A DNA stretch of 64,000 nucleotides from Candidatus Onthenecus intestinigallinarum. GTDB lineage: Bacteria > Bacillota > Clostridia > Christensenellales > Aristaeellaceae. The stretch's first letter is position 1, and each line of letters starts with the position of its first letter. Of this stretch, positions 16,756 to 25,746 are shown piece after piece. The position numbers and the translations under genes were made by a program. Where the stretch lies: contig DVFJ01000011.1 in assembly GCA_018713325.1 (NCBI GenBank), forward strand, positions 1-64,000, written 5' to 3'. The notes under the pieces are model-generated. The model had not been told where the DNA came from and searched no databases. It saw only the letters and a list, made by a program, of their open reading frames with translations.

Positions 16756-18150
16756 GTGGACATTTTGCAGATTCTGGACAGGGTGCCGGACTACAAGGCG
16801 TTTCTGACGGTCGAAGAGATGGACCGCAATACCCTGGAGCTCGCGCGCAGATACCCCGACATCGTCCGGGTGGAGGAGATCGGCCGCTCCCGCTGGAACC
16901 ACCCCATCTACTGCCTGATCATCGGCGAGGGCAGCCAGAACGCGCTGCTGTACGGCTGCCCGCACCCCAATGAGCCCATCGGCGCGATGATGCTCGAGTT
17001 CTTCTCCGAGGAGCTGTGCCGCAACGCCGAGCTGCGCCGGGAGCTGGACTACACGTTCTACATCGTCAAGTCCAGCGATCCGGACGGCACGAGCCTCAAC
17101 GAGGGCTGGTTCAAGGGCCCGTTCACGGTCAGCCACTACCAGCGCAACTTCTTCCGCCCGTCGTTCGCCCAGCAGGTCGAGTGGAGCTTCCCCATCGACT
17201 ACAAGACGCTCCATTTCCACCAGCCGATCCCGGAGACGCAGGCGCTCATGCAGATCATCGACACGAAGAAGCCGACGTTCATCTATTCGCTGCACAACGC
17301 GGGCTTCGGCGGCTGCTACTGGTACCTGACCGAGGGCGACGAGGCGCTGTACAAGAAGCTGTATGAGGCGCCCGCGCGCGAGAAGATCCCGCTCAGCCTC
17401 GGCGAGCCGGAGACGCCCTACTGCGAGGAGCTGTACCCGGGCATCTACAAGATGATGGGCGTCATCTCGCACTACGACTACCTGGAGAAGTTCAATCCGG
17501 GCGTGGATCCGGCCACGCTGCTGACGTCGGGCACGTCCAGCGACGAGTACGCCAACCGCGACGGACACATCAGCGCGCGCGCGTTGGTCAACGAGATGCC
17601 CTACTTCTACGACCCGCGCATTGAGGACACGAGCCCCTCGGACATGTCGCGCCGGGAGGCGATCCTCATCAACTGCGATCAGACGGAGGCGGACTTTGCC
17701 GCGCTCACCCCGATCTATGAGCGCGTGAAGCCGCTGATCCGCACGTGGAATCCGTTCTTCATCTCGCTGGAGGACCGCATGGCGACCAACAACGCCGGCA
17801 ACCTGGCGGCCAAGCGCCAGTGGGCGATGAACCCGGAGTTCGAGCAGCCCGCGACCGTCGCGCAGAAGTTTGAGAACCTTTACGGTTCGGGCTTCTACCG
17901 CAACCTGAACTTCGCGGTGCTGCGCCGCGCCTGCAGCTACGAGCTGGAGCACGCGCAGGACCTGACGCAGCAGGAGCGCGACGCGCTGCGCCGCTGCGAG
18001 GAGGACACGGCGGAGCTGATGGAGAAGAACCTGCGCTACCTGGAGGAAAACCTGCACTACGAGGCGGTGCCCATCCGCAAGCTCGTGCGCATCCAGATGG
18101 CCAGCGGCCTGCTGTACGCCCGGTACGTCCACGAGAAAAACGAGCGCTGA
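16756..18150 (+). CDS. M14-family zinc carboxypeptidase-like protein (copy 2)
   Basis: The product has 464 aa. GTG start at 16756 with AAGGAGGAATCAC upstream. The zinc ligands are at the same positions as in copy 1 (His70, Glu73 in GCPHPNEP; His180 in IYSLHN). Most differences fall in the surface and C-terminal parts, so the two may differ in peptide specificity. No export signal. It closes the cassette and is followed by a strong hairpin. Confidence 0.8.
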   Translation: MDILQILDRVPDYKAFLTVEEMDRNTLELARRYPDIVRVEEIGRSRWNHPIYCLIIGEGSQNALLYGCPHPNEPIGAMMLEFFSEELCRNAELRRELDYTFYIVKSSDPDGTSLNEGWFKGPFTVSHYQRNFFRPSFAQQVEWSFPIDYKTLHFHQPIPETQALMQIIDTKKPTFIYSLHNAGFGGCYWYLTEGDEALYKKLYEAPAREKIPLSLGEPETPYCEELYPGIYKMMGVISHYDYLEKFNPGVDPATLLTSGTSSDEYANRDGHISARALVNEMPYFYDPRIEDTSPSDMSRREAILINCDQTEADFAALTPIYERVKPLIRTWNPFFISLEDRMATNNAGNLAAKRQWAMNPEFEQPATVAQKFENLYGSGFYRNLNFAVLRRACSYELEHAQDLTQQERDALRRCEEDTAELMEKNLRYLEENLHYEAVPIRKLVRIQMASGLLYARYVHEKNER

Positions 18151-18158
18151 GCGCAAAG

Positions 18159-18194
18159 AGCGGCCCCTCTCCCATCCGCGGGAGAGGGGCCGCT
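18159..18194. terminator. Perfect 15-bp hairpin between convergent genes
   Basis: AGCGGCCCCTCTCCC (18159-18173) and its complement (18180-18194) enclose a 6-nt loop. The T-run is poor on both sides, but the stem is strong and lies between two converging operons. Confidence 0.7.
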
Positions 18195-18209
18195 TGGCAT
18201 ATGGATCGA

Positions 18210-19778
18210 TCAGGCGCGCAGCCTGAACGTGCGCGGCGCCAGACGGTAGACCAGCGCGCAGGCGAGCGCGCAGTACAGCAGGCAGAACGCAATGCACGCA
18301 AGGCCGAAGGGCAACGCGTCCACCTTGAGGCGCATGCAAGCGAAGCAGGCCAGGTACGTCGCCGACAGCGCGAGCTGATAGGCGGCGCTCTTCATCTCCG
18401 TAGCCGCGTTGAACGGCTGGAGCAGGTAATACAGCGTCAGGTAGTGCACTGAGAAAAAGACGCTCAAACATGGCAGGGAGACGAGGTACACCGCATAGTC
18501 CAGCGGCGCGGCGCCGCCGGAACAGAGCAGCAACAGGCACGCGCCCGCGCCGATGACCGATGCGGGCAGCAGGTTGACTTTGACGATCTCCCGCAGGCGG
18601 ATGGCGAACAGGCGCAGCACCATGCGCGGCTGCTTGTAAAACCCATACGTCAGCAGGCTGTGGTCGCAGTTCATGAACAGCGAGCGGGTGAAGCTCGTGC
18701 CGCGGTTGACCGCATACATGATGAAGACGAAATAGGGCAGACTGCGCGTCAACAGGTCGTTGACGCGCGCCCGCGCCTGCGGCATGGACGCCAGCACGGG
18801 CAGCGCGATCAGCACGAGCGCGATGCTTGCCAGCGCGATGCGCGCGGCGGGCATCCAAAGCACCCGGCGGTGGCGCTTGACGAACAGCTCGTTGAAGTAC
18901 TCAAATCCATGCCTGCGGCTGACGATAGACGTATCCGCCGTGATGGACCGCTCGCTCAGGCGGCGTGTGCGCGCCTGCACATCCTCCGTCTGGCGCGCGG
19001 CCTGGAACAGCAGCTGCTGATAGAGGGCACGGTATGCGCCAAACGTGAGCGCCTTGCAAAGCCCCAACCCGCCCAGGGGGAGAAACAGGGCGAACAGCGC
19101 GACATACGCGCCGGCCGGGAGGACGAGGCCCAGCGCCGGCAGTCCGTAGGCCAGCAGCAGAATGACGGTCATGCACGTCCACAGCGTCAGGCCGAGCGAA
19201 TTTTCGTTGTAGGCCAGGCCGCGGCGCTCATAGTCGAGCATGGAGAGCCCCGCGACGGCCAGCTTCGCGCCCGCGATGGAAAACGGGAGCATCAGGCAGA
19301 CCCAGACCGGGAGCCCCTTCGTCAGCCCGAAGAAGAGCGTGAAGGGCAGAAACCCCACGACGACCTTGAGCAGCGCGTAGCCGTAGTGGATCAGCGCATA
19401 CTCGCGCGCGTCCATGCGCAGCAGGAAGATCGCGTAGTACTTTTCGCGCGAGGGATCGAACAGGTTCGTATTCGTGAACGCGCCGATGCACGTGAGCAGC
19501 AGCAGGATGTGCAAAAAGGCGGCGCCGGCTGGGGCGTCCGGCAGGAGCAGCGACGCACCCCAGATCATCGTCAGGAAGTAGAGCAGCTTGCCCAGAAAGA
19601 ACGTGGCGAGCTCCCACAGCAGCGAGAGCAGGTTGGCCAGCGCGTTCAGGGGGCGCGAGCCGTACAGCGAGGCGGGGAGCAGGCGCTTGACGAGGGGCAA
19701 CTGGCGCAGCGCATACAGGATGGCGTTGACGTGATAGGCGCTGCGCAGCGCAAAGGAGATGCGCAGCGTCTTATACAT
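18210..19778 (-). CDS. Multi-spanning ABC exporter permease subunit
   Basis: The product has 522 aa. The start at 19778 is preferred because GGGAGG lies 6 nt upstream; the ATG at 19784 touches it. It overlaps the ATPase gene by 8 bp. Hydrophobicity by eye suggests ten or more membrane segments in two blocks (about 60-250 and 300-520), separated by a charged cytoplasmic stretch with QTEDVQARTRRLSERS. No enzyme motif is visible. Paired with the ATPase it would form an exporter of unknown substrate. Confidence 0.75.
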   Translation of the reverse strand: MYKTLRISFALRSAYHVNAILYALRQLPLVKRLLPASLYGSRPLNALANLLSLLWELATFFLGKLLYFLTMIWGASLLLPDAPAGAAFLHILLLLTCIGAFTNTNLFDPSREKYYAIFLLRMDAREYALIHYGYALLKVVVGFLPFTLFFGLTKGLPVWVCLMLPFSIAGAKLAVAGLSMLDYERRGLAYNENSLGLTLWTCMTVILLLAYGLPALGLVLPAGAYVALFALFLPLGGLGLCKALTFGAYRALYQQLLFQAARQTEDVQARTRRLSERSITADTSIVSRRHGFEYFNELFVKRHRRVLWMPAARIALASIALVLIALPVLASMPQARARVNDLLTRSLPYFVFIMYAVNRGTSFTRSLFMNCDHSLLTYGFYKQPRMVLRLFAIRLREIVKVNLLPASVIGAGACLLLLCSGGAAPLDYAVYLVSLPCLSVFFSVHYLTLYYLLQPFNAATEMKSAAYQLALSATYLACFACMRLKVDALPFGLACIAFCLLYCALACALVYRLAPRTFRLRA

Positions 19779-20478
19779 GGCCATCCTCCCGCAGGGCGGC
19801 GATGATGCGCTCGCGCAGGGGCTCGTCCGCCAGCCCGTCCCGGGGTACGGGCTCCAGGATGCCGCGGTGCAGCAGCACGATCTCGTCGCACAGGTCCAGC
19901 GCCAGGTCCATGATGTGCGTGGAGAGGATCAGGATCCGCCCGGCTTTTGCCTGGCGCAGCAGCTGCTTCATCTCCTCGGCGACGACCACGTCCAGCGAGG
20001 TCATCGGCTCGTCCAGCAGCAGGATGTTCGGCTGGGCGATGATGTTGACCAGCATCTGCACCTTGTTCTTCATGCCGTGGGAGTAGTCCTTGAGCAGCTT
20101 GTCGCGATCCTCCGGCGCGATGCCGACCCGGTCGAAATAGGCGTCGACCGGCTCGGGATGGGGTAGGACCTTTTCGTTGATCTCCAGGAAAAAGCGCAAA
20201 AACTCCCGTCCCGTCAGAAACTCCGGCACGGCGGGCGTGGAGAGCACGTAGCCCACGTCCTGCCCGCCAACGCCGCGCTGCACGCCGGCTTCCTCCAGAA
20301 AGAAGCGCCCGCCGTCGGCCTTCACGTCGCGGTTCAGGCAGTTGAACAGCGTGGTCTTGCCCGCGCCGTTGCGGCCCAGCAGGCCGTAGATCTTGCCCGC
20401 GTCAAACGAAAAGCTGACGTCGCGCAGGACCTCCTTGCGGTCAAAGCGCTTGCTGAGGTGCTCGATGCAAAGCTTCAT
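19771..20478 (-). CDS. ABC transporter ATP-binding protein
   Basis: The product has 235 aa. The start at 20478 has GGGGAGAG upstream. Walker A GLLGRNGAGKTT (about 32-43), Walker B NILLLDEPMTSLD and switch His in ILSTHIMD are canonical. The signature reads YSHGMKNKVQ instead of LSGGQ, a variation common in CcmA/EcsA-type exporters. It energises the permease encoded just downstream. Confidence 0.88.
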   Translation of the reverse strand: MKLCIEHLSKRFDRKEVLRDVSFSFDAGKIYGLLGRNGAGKTTLFNCLNRDVKADGGRFFLEEAGVQRGVGGQDVGYVLSTPAVPEFLTGREFLRFFLEINEKVLPHPEPVDAYFDRVGIAPEDRDKLLKDYSHGMKNKVQMLVNIIAQPNILLLDEPMTSLDVVVAEEMKQLLRQAKAGRILILSTHIMDLALDLCDEIVLLHRGILEPVPRDGLADEPLRERIIAALREDGHV

Positions 20479-20521
20479 GGCGCTCTCCCCCGTAAGACGG
20501 GCGCAAGCGCCCGGCAGTATC

Positions 20522-20547
20522 AAAAAAACCCGCTTCTACGGAAGCGG
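20522..20547 (-). terminator. Terminator of tRNA-Ile (minus strand)
   Basis: CCGCTTC (20530-20536) pairs with GAAGCGG (20541-20547). A-run 20522-20528 gives the minus-strand U-tract. It isolates the tRNA from the ABC genes that follow in the same direction. Confidence 0.85.
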
Positions 20548-20549
20548 AT

Positions 20550-20626
20550 TGGTGGGACACAGTGGACTCGAACCACCGACCTCTCGCTTATCAGGCGAGT
20601 GCTCTAACCAGCTGAGCTAGTGACCC
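20550..20626 (-). tRNA. tRNA-Ile (GAT)
   Basis: The minus strand starts GGGTCAC and ends GTGTCCC-A-CCA. D-loop TAGCTCAGCTGGTTAGAGCA, anticodon loop CTGATAA (anticodon GAT) on stem CTCGC/GCGAG, and T-loop TTCGAGT are standard. The acceptor stem has one U-U mismatch at pair 4:69; all other pairs are intact. Confidence 0.93.
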
Positions 20627-20645
20627 GTGCCATTGAACGGGACCT

Positions 20646-20674
20646 ATTATACCACGTCTTCCGGGCATTGGCAA
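20646..20674 (-). promoter_or_regulatory. Promoter of tRNA-Ile
   Basis: On the minus strand TTGCCA (20669-20674) and TATAAT (20646-20651) are spaced by 17 bp, 19 bp before the tRNA. Confidence 0.85.
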
Positions 20675-20759
20675 GCCCCAAATTCGACAGGACGCCTGCA
20701 AAAAAACGGCAGGCATGCGCCCGGGCGCGCCTGCGCACACTGCGCGGGGAGGGATGCGG

Positions 20760-21206
20760 ATGAGGGCGATGCACGGCGTGAAGGCGGCGCTCCGGCGCGC
20801 GACGGGCCTAAAGCGGCGCGACGCGCGGCGGGTGCGCGAGCGGTGGATCGTGTTTGGCGTGGGCGCGGTCGGATACAGCATGCTGGAGGTGCTCTGGCGC
20901 GGATACACGCACTGGACGATGGCCCTGACGGGCGGCGTATGCTTTCAGGCGATCTATGCGATCAATCGTCGCCTGCGCAGACGGCCCTGGCCGCTGCGCT
21001 GCGCGCTGGGCGCGGCGGTGATCACGGGCGCGGAACTGGCGGTCGGCCTGGTGGTCAACGAGCGGCTGCGCATGCGCGTATGGGACTACTCGCGCAACCG
21101 GCTCAACTTCCGCGGACAGATCTGCGCGCTCTACAGCGCGCTGTGGTTCCTGCTGTGCATTCCGCTGGGGCCGTTTTGCGCGTGGCTGCGGCGCAGGCTC
21201 GCATGA
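20760..21206 (+). CDS. Small membrane protein, CmpB-like (putative ABC-transporter type IV family)
   Basis: The product has 148 aa. The ATG at 20760 is preferred (GGGGAGGG 6 nt upstream) over 20754. After a basic N-terminus come about four hydrophobic segments. VWDYSRNRLNFRGQICALYS is the hallmark of the PF06541-type family, found in many Firmicutes with unknown function. It stands alone. Confidence 0.65.
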   Translation: MRAMHGVKAALRRATGLKRRDARRVRERWIVFGVGAVGYSMLEVLWRGYTHWTMALTGGVCFQAIYAINRRLRRRPWPLRCALGAAVITGAELAVGLVVNERLRMRVWDYSRNRLNFRGQICALYSALWFLLCIPLGPFCAWLRRRLA

Positions 21207-21234
21207 AAAAGGCCGCCGGATGTCCGGCGGCCTT
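21205..21234 (-). terminator. Terminator of the secreted-protein gene
   Basis: GGCCGCCGGA (21211-21220) pairs with TCCGGCGGCC (21223-21232). The A-run 21206-21210 is the minus-strand T-tract. The hairpin can also end the plus-strand gene stopping at 21206. Confidence 0.85.
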
Positions 21235-21244
21235 GAACCTTTGC

Positions 21245-21814
21245 TCAGCCCTGCGCGTCGGCGGTCAGCACACGCACGATGGTTGCGGCGCTCTGCGGCG
21301 GAATGGAGCGGGTGGATGCCGCGTCATGGAAGACCTGCACCTGCGCGCCCTCCACAAGCGCCGCCAGCCCGTCGACCCGCACGCCGTCTTCGGAGAAGAC
21401 GAAGGCATGCAGTCCGTTCTCGGTCTCGACGAGCATGCGGTCCGCTTCGTCAAAGCCTGCAAACGTACCCTCCGTGAACGTGACCTCCACGGCCAGCGCG
21501 TTCACCTGGCCGGGCAGGGACATCGTCATCACGCCGTTGGTGTGGACCGTCACGTCCAGGCCGGGGTAGAGCTTGTCCACCGACAGCACGTCCGGCTCAA
21601 AGTGCACGAGCACCTCGCCGTGCGTCTGCGTCAGGATCAGGAACGAGCCGTTCTCGGCGTCAAAGGAGACGACGGAGCCCGTGAGCACGTCGGCAGGCGC
21701 TTCGGAAGCCTCGGAGACGGTCGCCTCGGGCGCGGTGGACACCGCTTCGGCCAGCGAGAGGGCGGGAACGGCCAGCAGGGAGAGAATGGCGAATTGGGCG
21801 ATCAACTTTTTCAT
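21245..21814 (-). CDS. Small secreted protein of unknown function
   Basis: The product has 189 aa. The start at 21814 has AGGAGGT upstream. MKKLIAQFAILSLLAVPALSLAEA is a signal peptide, followed by an Ala/Glu/Ser/Thr linker (about 25-40) and two similar beta-rich stretches of about 70 residues (GSVVSFDAENGSFLILTQTHGEVLVHFEP; RMLVETENGLHAFVFSEDGVRVDGL) that look like an internal duplication. No anchor is present. Similar secreted Clostridia proteins are uncharacterised. Confidence 0.7.
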   Translation of the reverse strand: MKKLIAQFAILSLLAVPALSLAEAVSTAPEATVSEASEAPADVLTGSVVSFDAENGSFLILTQTHGEVLVHFEPDVLSVDKLYPGLDVTVHTNGVMTMSLPGQVNALAVEVTFTEGTFAGFDEADRMLVETENGLHAFVFSEDGVRVDGLAALVEGAQVQVFHDAASTRSIPPQSAATIVRVLTADAQG

Positions 21815-21930
21815 AAGGCAGTACCTCCTGAGATGTCTTGATGATTTTCGCCGGTCCGTTTGCCCCGGCATCTATTCAGACGCGCGGTTCGCGCTTTTGT
21901 TCCCGCAGACGCGAAAAAAATTTGCAGGCT

Positions 21931-21959
21931 GTTTTCAGGGACGTTCGTCGTGTATAATA
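21931..21959 (+). promoter_or_regulatory. Likely promoter for the M1 peptidase operon
   Basis: A perfect TATAAT (21954-21959) with a weak TGTTTT -35 (21931-21936) at 17 bp, 56 bp before the TTG start. Confidence 0.5.
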
Positions 21960-22015
21960 GAGGGACAGGCCGTGAGGGGCTGCGGGCGGAGGAACGGACC
22001 AAATGAGGTGATCGA

Positions 22016-23506
22016 TTGCGCAAACAACGGTGGATAGCGGCGGGCGTGGCGCTCGCGGCGGCGGCGCTTCTGGCCGGGGCGCTTCTGGCGACGGGCAATG
22101 TGCGCCAGACTCCGACGATGACGTCCCCGCCCGCATCCGACGCGTTGACGCAGGCGAGCGCGGACCTGGATACCTATGAGGTCGAGGCCGTCCTGGACGA
22201 GGCGACGCGCACCCTGACCTGCACGCAGCGCGTGACGTATGAAAACCGCACGGGCGGCGAGCTGAACGAGATATGCTTCCATCTGTATCCCAACGCATTC
22301 AAGCGGGTGAATACGTCCCCGGCGGTGCTGGCGGGCGTGGATGAAGCGGACGACAGCTGGCAGGCCGGCGAGATCTGGATCGAGGACGTGCGCGTGGACG
22401 GCGAGGCGGCCGACTGGGCCGTGCTGGGCGAGGATGAGGCCGCGCTGCGCGTGTGCGCGCCGCTGGCGGCCGGCGAGCGCGCCGGGATCGAGCTGCGCTA
22501 TACGCTGTCGGTTCCCGCGCTCGCCTACCGCTGGGGCGAGGCCGACGGCGTGATCAGCGTGGCCAACGCGTTTCCCATCGCTGCGATGTACGAGGACGGC
22601 GCGTGGCGGCTGGACGAATACGGCCCCATCGGCGACCCGTTTTACAGCGCCTGCGCCAACTGGACGCTGACGCTGACCGTGCCCGAGGGATTTATGGCCG
22701 CCTCCGCCGGCGCGATCCGGGAGAGCCGGACGGAGGCGGGCGTCACGACGCTGCGCATCGAGGCGCCCGCCGTGCGCGACGTCGCGTTTGCCATGAGCCG
22801 GCGCTACGCCTGCGCGCAGCAGATGGCGGGGGACGTGCTCGTCTCCTCCTATGCGCTGCGCCAAAAGGATGCGCAGGCCGCGCTGGAATACGCGGTGTCC
22901 GCGCTTGGACAGTTCGAGGCGATGCTCGTGGACTACCCGTATCCGTCGCTGACGGTCGCGCAAAAGGACCTGGGCGGATACGGCGGCATGGAGTACTCCG
23001 GCTTTGCGCTGATCGACGGCTCGCTCTATGAGGGCGACCGCCAGCTGCTGGAGCGCGTGGTGGCGCACGAGACGGCGCACCAGTACTTCGGCATCCTGGT
23101 CGGCTCGGACCAGATCGAGGAGCCGTGGCTGGACGAGGCGCTGTGCGAGTACATGACGATGATGTACATCGACAAGGAATACGGGCGCCAGGCGTTCAAT
23201 GCGCTGTATGAGCAGAGCGTCGAGCCTGCGCTGCGCATCTCGTATCCCGTGGGCGTCACGGCGGGCAGCCCGATCACCAACTTTCTGACGGCGGCGGAGT
23301 ACGGGCAGTGCGTCTATCAGAAGGGCGCGGGCATGCTCCACGGCATCCGCGAGGCGCTGGGCGAGGCGGCGTTCCTCTCGGCGCTGCGCGACTACATCGA
23401 CGCCTACGCCTACGGCATCGCCTCCCGGGAGGATTTCACGCTGTCGCTGCAGGCCTCCACGGGCCTGAGCTGGCGCGGCTTCATCGACGACTACTTGGAC
23501 GAATGA
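22016..23506 (+). CDS. M1-family metallopeptidase, membrane-anchored
   Basis: The product has 496 aa. TTG start with GAGGTG upstream. A single N-terminal hydrophobic segment (about 7-27) would anchor or export it. HETAHQ (His351, Glu352, His355) with Glu374 in WLDEALCEY is the gluzincin HExxH-18-E site, and GGMEYSG replaces the GxMEN exopeptidase motif, so aminopeptidase activity is uncertain. It is shorter than full M1 enzymes and lacks the C-terminal helical domain, as in many bacterial M1-like surface peptidases. The mazG gene starts 19 bp downstream. Confidence 0.85.
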   Translation: MRKQRWIAAGVALAAAALLAGALLATGNVRQTPTMTSPPASDALTQASADLDTYEVEAVLDEATRTLTCTQRVTYENRTGGELNEICFHLYPNAFKRVNTSPAVLAGVDEADDSWQAGEIWIEDVRVDGEAADWAVLGEDEAALRVCAPLAAGERAGIELRYTLSVPALAYRWGEADGVISVANAFPIAAMYEDGAWRLDEYGPIGDPFYSACANWTLTLTVPEGFMAASAGAIRESRTEAGVTTLRIEAPAVRDVAFAMSRRYACAQQMAGDVLVSSYALRQKDAQAALEYAVSALGQFEAMLVDYPYPSLTVAQKDLGGYGGMEYSGFALIDGSLYEGDRQLLERVVAHETAHQYFGILVGSDQIEEPWLDEALCEYMTMMYIDKEYGRQAFNALYEQSVEPALRISYPVGVTAGSPITNFLTAAEYGQCVYQKGAGMLHGIREALGEAAFLSALRDYIDAYAYGIASREDFTLSLQASTGLSWRGFIDDYLDE

Positions 23507-23525
23507 GAAAGGATGAACATATACC

Positions 23526-24986
23526 ATGGACAAGAGCCGCATCACCGTCGCGGCGCTGGGGCCGGGGCATCCCGGGCTGGTGACGCGCGCGGCGTGGGAG
23601 GCGTTGACCGGCGGCGCGCGCGTCGTGCTGCGCACGGCGCGCCACGGCGTGGCGCAGGAGCTGACGCGCGCAGGCGTCGCATTTGAGACGCTGGATGCGC
23701 TCTATGAGCAGAGCGAGGACTTTGACGAGCTGTGCGCGCGAACGGCCAGGCGTCTGCTGTCGATGGCGCGGGAAGCCGGCGCGCTCGTCTATGGCGTGAG
23801 CGACCCGCTCAGCGATCAGACGGTGCGCGCGCTTGCGCAGCGTGCAGGCGCGGAATGCGCGCTGGAGGCGCTGCCGGGTGTGACGCTTGCGTCGTATGCG
23901 GCTGCGGCGTGCGCAGCGCAGGGCGCGCAGACGGAAAACCTGTGCCAGACGACGGCGCTGTCCGTCGAGGAGCTGGAGCCGGATCCCGAGCGCCCGCTCG
24001 TCGTGACCGAGCTGAACGACCGGGTGCTGGCCAGCGGCGTGAAGCTCTGGCTCATGGACGTCTACGATCCCGAGCAGCCGGTCTTCTTTGCCGGGCCGGG
24101 CGAGGAGCCGGCGGCGCGCGTCGCCGTGCTGCCGCTGTGCGAGCTCGACCGGCAGCGCGCCTATGACCACACGTGCGCGGTGTTCGTGCCGCCCGTCCCG
24201 CTTGCGCAGCGCGCGCGGCATACCGTGCGCGACCTGCAGCAGGTGACGCGCCGCCTGCGCGCGGCGGACGGCTGCCCGTGGGACCGCGTGCAGACGCACG
24301 AGAGCCTGCGCCAGTACATGATCGAGGAGGCCTATGAGGCGGTCGACGCCATCGACGGCGGCGACCCGGACCGCATGGCGGACGAGCTGGGCGACGTGCT
24401 GTTTCAGGTGCTGCTGCATGCGCAGATCGCGCAGGAGCACGCGGACTTTGCGCTCGGCGACGTGGCGACGGCCATCTGCGGCAAGATGATTTCGCGCCAC
24501 GAGCAGATCTTCGGCCGGGGCGGGACGGACACGGCCGGCGACGAGGGCTGGGAGGCCATCAAGCGGCGCGAGAAGGGCCAGCGGACGCTCGTGGACAGCC
24601 TGCGCGACGTGCCGGGCTATCTGCCGGCGCTGATGCGCGCGTACAAGGTGCTGCGCAAGGCCGCGAGCGCCGGCTGCGATCCCCTGAGCGGCGCGGACGC
24701 CCTGGCGGCGGCGCGGCAGGCGCTGGCGCGCGCGGAGGCGGATCTGGCCGCCGGCAGGGATGCATCGCAGGCGCTGGGCGCGCTGCTGTTTGCGGCGGCG
24801 GGGGCGTCGCGCGGGTGCGGCCAGCAGCCGGAGCTGCTGCTGCGCGCGCAGACGCAGCGCTTCATCGAGCGCTTTGAGCGCATGGAGCGGGATGCGCTGG
24901 CGCAGGGCGTGGACCTGGCGCAGGTCCCGCGTGAGCAGATGGCGGCGCATTGGGCGCGTTCGGCAGCGGACGAAGCGGGAAACTGA
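23526..24986 (+). CDS. mazG: MazG-family NTP pyrophosphohydrolase with SAM-methylase-like N-domain (YabN type)
   Basis: The product has 486 aa. N-terminal half (1-220): ITVAALGPGHPGLVTRAAWEAL is the tetrapyrrole-methylase (SAM/TP) fold found fused to MazG in Firmicutes YabN. C-terminal half: LRAADGCPWDRVQTHESLRQYMIEEAYE and DELGDVLFQVLLHAQIA hold the acidic residues that bind Mg for hydrolysis of nucleoside triphosphates, and KVLRKAASAG follows. It acts as a housecleaning enzyme against aberrant NTPs. It is followed by hup and rqcP, a typical Clostridia order. Confidence 0.9.
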   Translation: MDKSRITVAALGPGHPGLVTRAAWEALTGGARVVLRTARHGVAQELTRAGVAFETLDALYEQSEDFDELCARTARRLLSMAREAGALVYGVSDPLSDQTVRALAQRAGAECALEALPGVTLASYAAAACAAQGAQTENLCQTTALSVEELEPDPERPLVVTELNDRVLASGVKLWLMDVYDPEQPVFFAGPGEEPAARVAVLPLCELDRQRAYDHTCAVFVPPVPLAQRARHTVRDLQQVTRRLRAADGCPWDRVQTHESLRQYMIEEAYEAVDAIDGGDPDRMADELGDVLFQVLLHAQIAQEHADFALGDVATAICGKMISRHEQIFGRGGTDTAGDEGWEAIKRREKGQRTLVDSLRDVPGYLPALMRAYKVLRKAASAGCDPLSGADALAAARQALARAEADLAAGRDASQALGALLFAAAGASRGCGQQPELLLRAQTQRFIERFERMERDALAQGVDLAQVPREQMAAHWARSAADEAGN

Positions 24987-25128
24987 GCCTTTTTCCCGTA
25001 AAATCGCGATATTTCCTCGAAAAAAGCGGATCGGACGGAAGGGATTTTTGCTTTTTCGGAGAATATAGTAACGTTTACTCTCGAACCCAATCAAAATCAT
25101 GCTGTGCGATTTAAGGAGGACCTGTTGT

Positions 25129-25404
25129 ATGAATAAGACGGAACTGTGCGCGGCCGTGGCTGCCAAGACCGGTATGACCCGCAAGGATGCGGAAGCGGCC
25201 GTGACCGCCGTGATCGACGTGATCGGCGAATCCCTGAAGGACGGCGAGAAGGTCGCGATCGTCGGCTTTGGCACGTTTGAGGTCAAGGATCGCCCCGCCC
25301 GCAAGGCCCGCAATCCCCGCACCGGCGAGGAGATCGAGATCGCGGCCTCCAAGGCTCCGGCGTTCAAGGCCGGCAAGGCGCTCAAGGATATCGTCAGCCT
25401 GTAA
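25129..25404 (+). CDS. hup: HU-family DNA-binding protein
   Basis: The product has 91 aa. AAGGAGGA at 25113-25120. [25 protein letters not shown], then [25 protein letters not shown] is the textbook HU sequence: a helical dimerisation part and the beta-arm with the NPRTG tip that inserts proline into the minor groove. It compacts DNA. It is separated from rqcP by a terminator, consistent with high independent expression. Confidence 0.95.
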   Translation: MNKTELCAAVAAKTGMTRKDAEAAVTAVIDVIGESLKDGEKVAIVGFGTFEVKDRPARKARNPRTGEEIEIAASKAPAFKAGKALKDIVSL

Positions 25405-25426
25405 TCCATTGGCCGGGCGACCGGCA

Positions 25427-25453
25427 GGGGCTGCCCACGGGGCGGCCCCTTTT
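25427..25453 (+). terminator. Terminator after hup
   Basis: GGGGCTGCCC (25427-25436) pairs with GGGCGGCCCC (25440-25449, one G-U) and is followed by TTTT. Confidence 0.8.
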
Positions 25454-25492
25454 CCGTACGCGGCGGGCACAGCCCGCGGAAGGAGGTTTCCC

Positions 25493-25738
25493 ATGCGTCT
25501 GGACAAATACCTGAAGGTGTCGCGCATCATCAAGCGCCGCTCCGTGGCCAAGGAGGCCGGAGACGGCGGACGCGTGACCATCAATGGAAAGCCTGCCAAG
25601 CCCTCCACCGAGGTCAAGGTCGGCGACGTGCTGGAGGTGCGCTTCGGCGACAAGCTGGGCCGGTATGAGGTGCTGGCCGTCAGCGAGCACGCGCTCAAGG
25701 CCGAGGCGGGCGGCATGTACAAGATCCTGTCGGAGTGA
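25493..25738 (+). CDS. rqcP: S4-domain RNA-binding protein RqcP
   Basis: The product has 81 aa. AAGGAGGT at 25480-25487. [38 protein letters not shown] is an S4 RNA-binding fold; the length and position after mazG-hup match RqcP (YabO), which binds 50S-peptidyl-tRNA and with RqcH adds alanine tails in ribosome quality control. No rqcH is in the window. In spore-formers yabP and yabQ usually follow; here ispDF does. Confidence 0.88.
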   Translation: MRLDKYLKVSRIIKRRSVAKEAGDGGRVTINGKPAKPSTEVKVGDVLEVRFGDKLGRYEVLAVSEHALKAEAGGMYKILSE

Positions 25739-25746
25739 GGCGCGCC

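Noticed and set aside
15433..18858. 1141-codon minus-strand open frame
   Set aside because: Antisense shadow of oppD, oppF and the second M14 gene, merging into the real permease only in another frame.
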